From Flavobacteriaceae bacterium (GTDB taxonomy: Bacteria > Bacteroidota > Bacteroidia > Flavobacteriales > Flavobacteriaceae), in contig JAIXYI010000018.1 of assembly GCA_027490305.1 (NCBI GenBank), positions 1-64,000 on the forward strand: a DNA stretch of 64,000 bases. The letters run 5' to 3'. The notes beneath the pieces were generated by a model. The model was given only the letters and a program-made list of their open reading frames with translations. It did not search any database and had not been told where the DNA came from. How positions within the stretch are numbered: position 1 is the first letter of the stretch; each line of letters opens with the position of its first letter. The translations under genes were made by a program, and so were the position numbers. Of the stretch, positions 40,926 to 49,088 are shown in pieces.

Positions 40926-42118
40926 CAACTTCCATGAAACTCTTCCTGGGCCTTTGTGTTGCCTTTTTCGTACTCCTGATGGTTGCGGATAACGGCGAAC
41001 CGCGGCAAGTCGACTGGCGACCGTCATACAAAGTAGCCGACAAGAACCCGCTTGACCTCTACGTGTTCAACGAAGAGATCGACCGACTGTTCGGTGCTGA
41101 CAATGTCGAGCGTTTTGGCAACACGCCGTACGAATACTTAAACGAAAACATCGACTATTACGAGGAAGGTGCAGGGTTTACGTTATCGGGCACGATGGTG
41201 TCGATCGGACAGCATGTTGACAAAGCGTCGGTATCCGAATTGCTGCTGTTTGCCGCTAACGGAAATACCGTCTTTATCAGCGATTATGAACTCGGAAAGG
41301 CGCTGGCCGACTCGTTGCACTTTACCGTGAAATCTGCCGAAGAAAAGCCAGAAAAACGAAAACTCTGGACCGTAAACGATCGCTCGCGCCAAAAGCCCGT
41401 GATCTTCGACAAAGGCATAGGCGATACGTATTTCGACACATTCGACGCATCCCAGACGCAGGTGCTGGGCTACGTGCGCCAGGACGACGCGAAACGGAAA
41501 CCGAACTACCTGCGAATCCGTTACCTAAACGGGTATTTCTTCCTGCACCTCGATCCGCAGGCTTTCTCCAACTACTACCTGTTGCACGGTCACGACGCGC
41601 GGTATGCCGAAAGCACGCTGTCATTGCTACCTCACGACCAGGTCTATTTTTTCACCGACGATGCCCGAAACACCACCAACGGTTCACTCACCCGGTTTAT
41701 GTTTGAAAACGTCGCGCTGCGTTGGGCATGGCTGCTCTTGCTTGGCGGACTTTTGATCTTCATCATCTTCACGGCCAAAAGGCGCCAACGGGTGATTCCG
41801 ATCGTGACACCTTTATCGAATACGACGGTCGAGTTCGTGCAGACCGTCGCCAACCTGTACCGGCAGGAAGGTGAACACGGCAATCTGGTTGAGAAAAAAA
41901 TCATTTACTTTTTCGAACGCATACGGCAGGAATACCGCATCGATACCACGGTATTGGACGAGGCATTTATCAAACGACTGCATCTCAAATCGGGCAAACC
42001 CGAAGACGACATCCGCCGCGTATGCGATATGATCAATAACTTTAAACGCAATCGGTTCAGCCTGAATGAGGAAGAACTAATTGCATTCAATGAAGCCACC
42101 GAAAAAATCTTCAGTTAG
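40922..42118 (+). CDS. DUF4350 membrane protein
   Basis: A 398-residue protein with an N-terminal signal anchor (residues 5-22), a periplasmic domain of the DUF4350 (GATase-like fold) kind, a second span near 268-286 (WAWLLLLGGLLIFIIF) and a cytoplasmic tail. Its stop is one base before the moxR start. It is likely a partner of the MoxR ATPase. Confidence 0.8.
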   Translation: MTTSMKLFLGLCVAFFVLLMVADNGEPRQVDWRPSYKVADKNPLDLYVFNEEIDRLFGADNVERFGNTPYEYLNENIDYYEEGAGFTLSGTMVSIGQHVDKASVSELLLFAANGNTVFISDYELGKALADSLHFTVKSAEEKPEKRKLWTVNDRSRQKPVIFDKGIGDTYFDTFDASQTQVLGYVRQDDAKRKPNYLRIRYLNGYFFLHLDPQAFSNYYLLHGHDARYAESTLSLLPHDQVYFFTDDARNTTNGSLTRFMFENVALRWAWLLLLGGLLIFIIFTAKRRQRVIPIVTPLSNTTVEFVQTVANLYRQEGEHGNLVEKKIIYFFERIRQEYRIDTTVLDEAFIKRLHLKSGKPEDDIRRVCDMINNFKRNRFSLNEEELIAFNEATEKIFS

Positions 42119-42119
42119 T

Positions 42120-43130
42120 ATGGAAAATGAAAACACACCGGTGCAACCGGACAACGAAAACATCAACTTCACCGCCCGTATTGACCTGAGCGGACTGCAA
42201 CAACACATCGATGCTATCCGCATGGAAATTGCATCGGTCATCGTCGGACAGGAAAAAATGGTCGACCAACTGCTGGTGGCGCTGTTGGCCAACGGACACG
42301 TGCTGTTGGAAGGCGTGCCCGGCGTGGCGAAAACGTTGACGGCCAAATTGCTGGCCCGTACGCTTGACATCGGCTACAGCCGGATCCAGTTTACACCTGA
42401 CCTGATGCCGTCGGATATTCTGGGAACCTCTGTCTTCGACCTCAAAAAATCGAGTTTCGAATTTCGGAAGGGGCCTATTTTCTCCAACCTCTTGCTGATT
42501 GACGAAATCAACCGGTCACCGGCGAAAACCCAGGCCGCCCTTTTTGAGGTGATGGAAGAACGGCAGGTTACCATCGATGGCAGCACCTATGAAATGGACG
42601 CCCCGTTTTTGGTCGTCGCCACCCAAAACCCGGTGGAACAGGAAGGTACGTACCGCCTTCCGGAAGCCCAACTCGACCGCTTTCTCTTCAAGATACACGT
42701 GGGGTATCCGTCGCTTTCGGAGGAAGTTGACATCATTCGCCGCGAGCACGAACTGAAAGGCGAAGCCAAGCTGTCACACGTCAAAACCGTGCTGTCACCA
42801 GATGAAATCCGCCGTTGCCAGTCGATCGTCAAACAGGTTGTGGTCGACCCACAGTTGATGCACTACATTGCGCAGATCATTGTCGGCACCCGTGAAAATG
42901 CGTTCCTTTACCTGGGAGCCTCTCCGCGTGCCTCACTGGCCATCCTCAACGCGGCAAAAGGGTTCGCGGTTATCAATGGGCGCGACTTCGTAACGCCCGA
43001 AGACATCCGCGAGGCGGCGGCACCTGTATTGCGCCACCGGGTGATCGTCACCCCGGAACGCGAAATGGAAGGCCTGACCGCCGATCAGATCATTGCACAA
43101 ATCATCGAATCGGTTGAAATTCCACGATAA
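42120..43130 (+). CDS. MoxR-family AAA+ ATPase
   Basis: A 336-residue AAA+ ATPase of the MoxR (MRP) group, thought to act as a chaperone that matures or activates partner proteins. Walker A is GVPGVAKT, Walker B LLLIDEINR, sensor 1 ATQNPVEQEGTYRLPEAQLDRF. The start is set at 42120 (MENENTPVQP) just after the DUF4350 stop; the frame continues to 42081 within that gene. DUF58 follows with no gap, the usual arrangement. Confidence 0.95.
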   Translation: MENENTPVQPDNENINFTARIDLSGLQQHIDAIRMEIASVIVGQEKMVDQLLVALLANGHVLLEGVPGVAKTLTAKLLARTLDIGYSRIQFTPDLMPSDILGTSVFDLKKSSFEFRKGPIFSNLLLIDEINRSPAKTQAALFEVMEERQVTIDGSTYEMDAPFLVVATQNPVEQEGTYRLPEAQLDRFLFKIHVGYPSLSEEVDIIRREHELKGEAKLSHVKTVLSPDEIRRCQSIVKQVVVDPQLMHYIAQIIVGTRENAFLYLGASPRASLAILNAAKGFAVINGRDFVTPEDIREAAAPVLRHRVIVTPEREMEGLTADQIIAQIIESVEIPR

Positions 43131-44465
43131 ATGAAGCGATTCTTCCGGCAACTCTACCTCACCACGTTCACCTTCTATGTTTTAGGGGGCGTAGCGGCGT
43201 TGTTTGCCTTCGCTTTTTTCTTCCCACGACTGTATCTCGCAGCGCAATTTGCGTTTTTTGTATACATAGGCCTGATCCTGCTCGATATCGTCCTGCTTTT
43301 CCGCACGCGCGAAGGCGTTACCGGCGAGCGGACCTTGCCGGAAAAGTTCTCGAATGGCGATGAGAATCCGGTGACCGTCAAACTTGTCAGTCGGTATCCG
43401 TTTACGGTTAAGGTGCGGGTTATCGATGAGTTACCGGAACAGTTTCAGTTGCGTGACTTCGGTATCACGCGCACGGTCGACGGCATGGCACAGGATACCT
43501 TCCGCTATTACCTAAGGCCGGTCAAACGTGGCGAATATTCATTCGGTGTACTGAACCTCATGGTTACTTCACCGCTGCGTTTTGCCATCCGGCGTTTCCA
43601 GTCGGATGCCGACGCGATGGTGCCCGTGTATCCGTCTTTCATACAACTCCGAAAATACGACCTGATGGCGTTTTCGAACCAATTGGTGCAGTATGGTATC
43701 AAACGGATCCGAAAACTCGGGCACACCATGGAATTCGAGCAGATAAAGGAATACGTTCAGGGCGACGATATCCGAACGCTGAACTGGAAAGCTACTGCAA
43801 AGAAAAACAGCCTGATGGTGAACCAGTTCCAGGACGAAAAATCCCAAACGGTGTATATGGTCATCGACAAAGGACGGCAAATGCAAATGCCGTTCAACGG
43901 ACTCAGCCTGTTGGACTACGCTATCAACGCGTCGTTGGTGCTGTCGAATGTCATTTTGAAAAAACACGACCGGGCCGGGCTCTTTTCCTTTTCTAAAACC
44001 GTTGAAAATCGCGTTGCGGCCGAGAAACGGTCGTCGCAGATGGAACGCATACTCGAAGCACTCTACGCCGTCAAGACCGACTTTTTCGAAAGTGACTTCG
44101 GACGATTGTATGCCGATATCAAGCGCAATGTCAACCACCGCAGTCTCGTGATGCTGTACACCAACTTCGACACGCTCGATGGCCTGAACCGGCAGTTGCC
44201 GTACCTTCGCGGTATCGCCAAAAACCATTTGCTGGTCGTCGTCTTCTTCCACAATACCGAACTCGACCGTATGTCAAAAGAAAAAGCCGGCAATGTGCAG
44301 GAGATTTACGATAAGGTCATAGCCGAAAAGTTCATTTTCGAGAAAAAACGCATCGTCACCGAATTGAAAAAGTACGGCATTCACTCGGTATTGACGTTCC
44401 CGGAGCAGCTTACCCTCGATACCATCAACAAGTACCTCGAGATCAAGGCCCGCGGAATTTTGTAA
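43131..44465 (+). CDS. DUF58 domain protein
   Basis: A 444-residue protein with two N-terminal spans (about 13-60), a beta-rich middle and the DUF58 motif GDDIRTLNWKATAK near residues 205-218, followed by a vWA-like domain (MVIDKGRQM). It is the typical partner of MoxR ATPases and closes the operon, starting exactly at the moxR stop (TAAATG). A MIDAS-like metal site is not clear. Confidence 0.9.
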   Translation: MKRFFRQLYLTTFTFYVLGGVAALFAFAFFFPRLYLAAQFAFFVYIGLILLDIVLLFRTREGVTGERTLPEKFSNGDENPVTVKLVSRYPFTVKVRVIDELPEQFQLRDFGITRTVDGMAQDTFRYYLRPVKRGEYSFGVLNLMVTSPLRFAIRRFQSDADAMVPVYPSFIQLRKYDLMAFSNQLVQYGIKRIRKLGHTMEFEQIKEYVQGDDIRTLNWKATAKKNSLMVNQFQDEKSQTVYMVIDKGRQMQMPFNGLSLLDYAINASLVLSNVILKKHDRAGLFSFSKTVENRVAAEKRSSQMERILEALYAVKTDFFESDFGRLYADIKRNVNHRSLVMLYTNFDTLDGLNRQLPYLRGIAKNHLLVVVFFHNTELDRMSKEKAGNVQEIYDKVIAEKFIFEKKRIVTELKKYGIHSVLTFPEQLTLDTINKYLEIKARGIL

Positions 44466-44501
44466 TTTTACGATTGATCCCCGTACTTAAACCGAACGCT
44501 C

Positions 44502-45290
44502 CTGAAACTCCTTACCTCTCCACACAACCCGCTTATCAAATCCATCCTGCAACTACAGGAAAAGGCGCGCGCACGCCGTCAATCGGGACAGTTCGCTATC
44601 GAGGGCCGGCGCGAAATCGGTTTGGCAATGAAAGGAGGCTACGAAATTACCGACCTGTTGTTCTTTCCCGAAAAATGCACTGCTGAGGAAGCCGCCCGCC
44701 TGGCACCCGGCGCTACGCTGTACGAAATCGGACGCGAGGTCTTTGACCGCATCGCCTACCGGGAAGGTTCAGACGGATTGCTGGCGCTCGCCCGGGCAAA
44801 ATCGCTTGAGCTTGATGCGTTGCAGTTGTCGGATAACCCACTCATCTTGGTTGCGGAAGCACCCGAAAAACCCGGAAACATCGGGGCTCTGTTGCGCACC
44901 GCGGACGCCGCCCGACTAGACGCGGTGATCATCGCCAACCCAAAAGGCGATTTGTATAATCCGAACATCATCCGGTCAAGCGTGGGCTGTTTGTTTACGA
45001 CGCAGCTCGCCACGGGCATCACAACGGACGTCATCGGCTTTCTAAAAGCAAAAGGTGTTGCCCTTTACGCCGCCGCGCTTCAGGACGCATCGGAGTACCA
45101 CCATTGCGACTTCACCACTCCGACCGCACTGGTCGTCGGCACCGAAGACAGCGGCCTGACACAGGAATGGCGGGACGCAGCGGTTCGCAACATCCAGATC
45201 CCGATGCAGGGCGAAATCGACTCGATGAACGTGTCCGTAGCCGCAGCCGTCTTGATTTTCGAAGCCAAACGCCAACGGAACTTTCAGTAA
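44502..45290 (+). CDS. TrmH/SpoU-family RNA 2'-O-methyltransferase with apparent CTG start
   Basis: A 262-residue SPOUT methyltransferase that methylates ribose on tRNA or 23S rRNA using SAM. The C-terminal SPOUT knot shows EKPGNIGALLRTADA, NPNIIRSS and IPMQGEIDSMNVSVAAAV. The usual N-terminal substrate domain (LLTSPHNPLIKSILQLQEKARARRQ and FAIEGRREI) is encoded upstream of every ATG, GTG or TTG in frame: the first TTG is at 44622, inside that domain, and a TGA stop sits at 44475. The best start is therefore CTG at 44502. A start at 44622 would lose about 40 residues. Confidence 0.8.
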   Translation: MKLLTSPHNPLIKSILQLQEKARARRQSGQFAIEGRREIGLAMKGGYEITDLLFFPEKCTAEEAARLAPGATLYEIGREVFDRIAYREGSDGLLALARAKSLELDALQLSDNPLILVAEAPEKPGNIGALLRTADAARLDAVIIANPKGDLYNPNIIRSSVGCLFTTQLATGITTDVIGFLKAKGVALYAAALQDASEYHHCDFTTPTALVVGTEDSGLTQEWRDAAVRNIQIPMQGEIDSMNVSVAAAVLIFEAKRQRNFQ

Positions 45291-45310
45291 AAAGCGTTCG
45301 GGAAAGCCGT

Positions 45311-45339
45311 TTGGGTTTTCGAGAGTTTTCTTATATTTA
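45311..45339 (+). promoter_or_regulatory. Promoter of relA/spoT
   Basis: TTG at 45311-45313, 18 bases, then TATATTTA at 45332-45339, one base off TAnnTTTG, 17 bases before the start codon. Confidence 0.55.
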
Positions 45340-45356
45340 AGCGAATTTATAGGTCG

Positions 45357-47567
45357 ATGACAGAGCTGGATATCGAAAAAGAAAACAAAGCTATTGCCCA
45401 GGAATACAAAGAATTACTGCGCATCAGCTACCAAACCCTATCGGAAGAGGATAAAAAACTCATCCGGAAGGCGTTTGACGTGGCCGTAGACGCGCATAAA
45501 GACCAGCGACGCAAATCGGGCGAAGCCTACATCTTCCATCCCATCGCCGTTGCCAAGATCGTCGCTTCCGAAATTGGTTTGGGCGCCACCGCCATTGCCG
45601 CGGCCCTCATGCACGACGTGGTCGAAGACACCGACGTCACGCTTGAGGACATCGAGAAGATGTTCAATCCCAAAATCGCACAATTGGTCGAGGGATTGAC
45701 GAAGATCTCGCAGGTGCAGAAAGACCTGAATATCTCGGTACAGGCCGAGAACTTCCGGAAAATGCTGCTCACGCTCAACGACGACGTGCGTGTTATCCTC
45801 ATCAAACTGGCCGATCGCCTGCATAACATGCAGACCATGGACTCGATGGCGGAGTACAAACAAATGAAGATCGCATCGGAGACACTCTATATATATGCGC
45901 CCCTCGCCCATCGCCTAGGCCTATATAACATCAAGACCAAACTGGAAGACCTCGGACTCAAATATACTGAGCCCGACGTGTATAACGACATCCTCAGTAA
46001 AATCAAGGAGACGAAAGAGGAACAGGATGCCTACATAAAGAGCATTTCCGATGTATTGAAGAAGTCGCTTGACGCGGAAGGCATCGACTATATCATCAAA
46101 GGACGGCCGAAATCGATCTATTCGATCCGACGGAAAATGAAAGCGCAGAATGTCACCTTTGACGAGGTATATGACAAATTCGCGCTTCGTATCGTTTATA
46201 AATCGGCTGCGCACGACGAGAAATTCATCGCCTGGAAAGTCTATTCCATCGTCACCGATCATTACCGACCGAGCCCCAGCCGACTGCGGGATTGGATTTC
46301 TTCGCCTAAGTCTACCGGCTATGAAGCGCTGCACATTACCGTAATGGGACCACTCGGACGTTGGGTAGAAATACAGGTCCGCAGCGAACGGATGGATGAA
46401 ATAGCCGAGAAAGGATACGCCGCGCATTACAAATACAAACAGGGCGCCACTGAGGAAAGTAGTCTGGATGTGTGGCTCAACCTGTTGCGGGAAGCGCTTG
46501 AGAGCCAGGAAACAAACGCTGTAGACTTTGTCGAGGATTTCAAAATGAACCTCTATTCAAAAGAAATCTTCGTCTTTACGCCCAAAGGGGAAATCAAATC
46601 CCTACCCAAAGGCGCCACAACCCTCGACTTCGCGTTTAGCATCCACTCGGAAATCGGCGTTCACACCCGCGGCACCCGGGTCAACGGAAAATTGGTGCCG
46701 CTCAACCATGAACTCAAAAGCGGCGACCAGGTCGAAATTATCACGTCGACCAACCAGAAACCGAACCTCCATTGGCTTGATTATGTCACCACCGCACGTG
46801 CCCGGAACAAAATCAAAAGCGTCTTAAACGAAGATACCAAGCGCATTGCCGAAGAAGGTAAAGAACTGCTATTCCGTAAATTGCGCCATCTCAAGATAAC
46901 CGTCAACGAGAGTACGATCAACGAACTTGCCAGTTTCCTGAAACTGAAAACGAGCCTCGATTTGTATTACCGCGCCGGCATCGGCACCATTGAAAACCCG
47001 AAATTGAAGGAATTTGCCGCCCTGAAAGGCAATGCGTTCATGAACTTCTTTAAAGGAAAAATCCGCCGGGCACCGGTCGAGCAAATCCAGAAGGAAGAAA
47101 TCAGCAGCAACTACGACATGCTGGTTTTCGGGGCGGAACAAGACAAATTGGATTATAAACTCGCCACCTGTTGCAACCCGATTCCGGGTGACGAAGTGTT
47201 CGGCTTCCTAACGATAAACGAAGGTATTAAGGTCCATAAAAAAGACTGCCCCAACGCCCTCAGCCTGCAATCGAATTACGCCTACCGTATCATGCAGGCC
47301 AAATGGATCGATTCGAGCCAACAGGAATTCAAAGCCGTGCTGGAAATCACGGGAATGGACAGCATCGGCCTCACCAACAACCTGACACGTGTGATTTCCA
47401 ACAATATGCACGTTAACATCCAGAGTATTTCGCTTAGCAGCGAAGCCGGACTTTTCAAAGGACAGGTCACGGTGGTCGTACAAAACAACACCATCCTGAA
47501 GCGCCTCACCGACAACATCCGCAAAATAGACGGTATCGAAAAAGTAACCCGGATTTACCATAACTGA
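45357..47567 (+). CDS. rel: Bifunctional (p)ppGpp synthetase/hydrolase
   Basis: A 736-residue Rel/SpoT protein controlling the stringent response. The HD hydrolase domain has His61 (FHPIAVA) and His86-Asp87 (HDVVEDTDV); the synthetase domain spans about 230-360 with KGRPKSIYSIRRKM and GYEALHITVMGP; TGS follows at about 405-465 (FVFTPKGEIKSLP), then a CC-containing linker (TCCNPIPGDEVFGF) and a C-terminal ACT domain. Both catalytic halves look intact. A promoter at 45311 precedes it. The next gene shares one base (TGATG). Confidence 0.96.
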   Translation: MTELDIEKENKAIAQEYKELLRISYQTLSEEDKKLIRKAFDVAVDAHKDQRRKSGEAYIFHPIAVAKIVASEIGLGATAIAAALMHDVVEDTDVTLEDIEKMFNPKIAQLVEGLTKISQVQKDLNISVQAENFRKMLLTLNDDVRVILIKLADRLHNMQTMDSMAEYKQMKIASETLYIYAPLAHRLGLYNIKTKLEDLGLKYTEPDVYNDILSKIKETKEEQDAYIKSISDVLKKSLDAEGIDYIIKGRPKSIYSIRRKMKAQNVTFDEVYDKFALRIVYKSAAHDEKFIAWKVYSIVTDHYRPSPSRLRDWISSPKSTGYEALHITVMGPLGRWVEIQVRSERMDEIAEKGYAAHYKYKQGATEESSLDVWLNLLREALESQETNAVDFVEDFKMNLYSKEIFVFTPKGEIKSLPKGATTLDFAFSIHSEIGVHTRGTRVNGKLVPLNHELKSGDQVEIITSTNQKPNLHWLDYVTTARARNKIKSVLNEDTKRIAEEGKELLFRKLRHLKITVNESTINELASFLKLKTSLDLYYRAGIGTIENPKLKEFAALKGNAFMNFFKGKIRRAPVEQIQKEEISSNYDMLVFGAEQDKLDYKLATCCNPIPGDEVFGFLTINEGIKVHKKDCPNALSLQSNYAYRIMQAKWIDSSQQEFKAVLEITGMDSIGLTNNLTRVISNNMHVNIQSISLSSEAGLFKGQVTVVVQNNTILKRLTDNIRKIDGIEKVTRIYHN

Positions 47568-48049
47568 TGTCCGCTACCCGCATCCCCTTCGTCGACGATA
47601 CCTTCGAATTGCAGCGAATGCAACAGAAAGGCGGCTGGACGTACGTACTGATTCCGCTTGAAAAGCCCGCCGTGAAATCGCCTTTTGGCATGCAGAAGGT
47701 AAACGGATATATCGACGACTATGAATTGAAGGACGTCACGATGTGGTCAATGAAGAACCAGGGGCATTTCTTAGCCGTCAAATCCGAAATCCGGAAAGCG
47801 ATTAAGAAGGAAGAAGGGGATAAAGTGAGGCTGACATTATACACCGATGGTCCGCCGCCGGTTGCCGATGACGACTTCCTGCTGTGCCTGAAAGACGACC
47901 CGGATGCGTACGCGGCGTTTGTATCCTATCCGGAAAAAAAGAAACAACTCATTCGCGCCTGGGTACTGGCGCCCTTATCGGAAGACGGCAAAATACAACG
48001 TATTGCAGAGGCCATCGATCGCATCGCCGCCGGATTTGACCGCTGGTAA
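47567..48049 (+). CDS. DUF1905/YdeI-domain protein
   Basis: A 160-residue cytoplasmic protein. Residues 15-95 fit the DUF1905 domain (GGWTYVLIP, VNGYIDDYELKDVTMW) and the C-terminal part (VSYPEKKKQLIRAWVLAP) fits the YdeI/OmpD-associated bacteriocin-protection helix region. Function is not established. It is coupled to rel by a TGATG overlap. Confidence 0.75.
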   Translation: MSATRIPFVDDTFELQRMQQKGGWTYVLIPLEKPAVKSPFGMQKVNGYIDDYELKDVTMWSMKNQGHFLAVKSEIRKAIKKEEGDKVRLTLYTDGPPPVADDDFLLCLKDDPDAYAAFVSYPEKKKQLIRAWVLAPLSEDGKIQRIAEAIDRIAAGFDRW

Positions 48050-48115
48050 CGCCCCCTTCATCGCTTTTTTCCTCCTAACGGACGGTTTTTTACAATCTTA
48101 ACAGTGTCGTATTTA

Positions 48116-48153
48116 TTTTTGACTAACAATTTTATTACTTTTGTTAGACAAAA
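48116..48153. promoter_or_regulatory. Inverted 13-base operator pair at the carotenoid-operon promoter
   Basis: The 13-mer TTGTTAG(A/T)CAAAA occurs twice in opposite orientation: minus strand at 48116-48128 and plus strand at 48141-48153. The downstream copy contains the smaller palindrome TTTTGT-TAG-ACAAAA. They flank and overlap a -7 box TACTTTTG at 48136-48143. Likely the binding site of the MerR protein encoded directly downstream. Confidence 0.65.
48136..48143 (+). promoter_or_regulatory. -7 box of the merR-crtI-crtB-crtZ operon
   Basis: TACTTTTG matches TAnnTTTG, 18 bases before the merR ATG. A TTG lies 14 bases upstream (48119-48121), shorter than usual, as in promoters that depend on a MerR-type activator or are weak. 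Confidence 0.55.
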
Positions 48154-48161
48154 CTACGACC

Positions 48162-49088
48162 ATGAAAGCGTCAAAGCAAGTCTTCAGCATCCGGGACCTT
48201 GAAAACCTAACCGGAATCAAGGCTCACACGATTCGTACCTGGGAAAAACGTTACAATATACTGACCCCCGAGCGCGACCAAAACAACGTTCGCTCGTATT
48301 CCATCACCAACCTCCGGGAGTTGATGAATATCAAACTGTTGAACAACCACGGTTACAAGATTTCGAAGATATCGGAGCTGGGGCCGGGCGGAATTCCGAG
48401 ATTGTTGGCGGAAATCACCAACGCAAAGAGTATTCGGAGCCATTCGCTGAACGCCTTTCTGCTGGCGATGATGGACTTCGACCAGCCGTTGTTCATGCGT
48501 ACCTACGATGCGTTGGCGGCTACAAAGACCTTCCGCGAAATTTACCTCGACGTGTTCCTCCCCCTGCTTTCGGAAATCGGCACACTGTGGCAAACCGGCA
48601 CGATTACGGCCGTACATGAGCACTTCATTTCCGAGATGATCCGCCAGAAAACCGCCGCAGAATCGGATCGACTGCTCGCGCAGGAACCCGAAAACACCGA
48701 ACACACCATCGTGTTGTTCCTACCATCAGGCGAAATACACGATACGGCCTTACAATATCTCAATTTTGAAACCCTTTCCCGCTCCTATCGCACACTCTAT
48801 TTGGGTACGAATGTTACCATGGATGAATTATCTGAGCTAAAACAGATGCATGATAACCTTATATTCGTAACTTACCTGACGGTAACGCCGGGAGCCAACG
48901 AACTTCCGGATTATCTGACCCGTTTTTCGTCCAAGTTGCTGGCTGATAACGACTCTGAATTATGGATTGCGGGACAGATGGCCCGTCATTTTAAACCCTC
49001 TCCGCGTTATCCGAATGTGACCACCATTGCATCGCTGTCGGATTTTGGAGACAAACTCGAACGACTCAACCAAAGAGTGAGTGCATGA
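48162..49088 (+). CDS. MerR/CarH-like cobalamin-type regulator of carotenoid genes
   Basis: A 308-residue regulator. Residues 8-75 are a MerR winged helix (LTGIKAHTIRTWEKRYNILTPERDQNNVRSYS). The middle four-helix part carries Wx9EH (Trp143, Glu153, His154), the light-sensing motif of B12-binding CarH/LitR photoreceptors. The C-terminal Rossmann-like part has E191-x-H193 followed by Ala196, where CarH has ExHxxG. At the position next to the Trp, where Thermus CarH has the upper His ligand, there is Gln144. So cobalamin binding is plausible but altered. It starts at the ATG at 48162, overlaps crtI by ATGA and probably controls its own operon in response to light or B12. Confidence 0.8.
   Translation: MKASKQVFSIRDLENLTGIKAHTIRTWEKRYNILTPERDQNNVRSYSITNLRELMNIKLLNNHGYKISKISELGPGGIPRLLAEITNAKSIRSHSLNAFLLAMMDFDQPLFMRTYDALAATKTFREIYLDVFLPLLSEIGTLWQTGTITAVHEHFISEMIRQKTAAESDRLLAQEPENTEHTIVLFLPSGEIHDTALQYLNFETLSRSYRTLYLGTNVTMDELSELKQMHDNLIFVTYLTVTPGANELPDYLTRFSSKLLADNDSELWIAGQMARHFKPSPRYPNVTTIASLSDFGDKLERLNQRVSA

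Noticed and set aside
44474..44686. Short reading frame of 70 residues starting with TTG at 44474
   Set aside because: No homology and it overlaps the TrmH domain in another frame. It is mentioned only as a possible frameshift partner.
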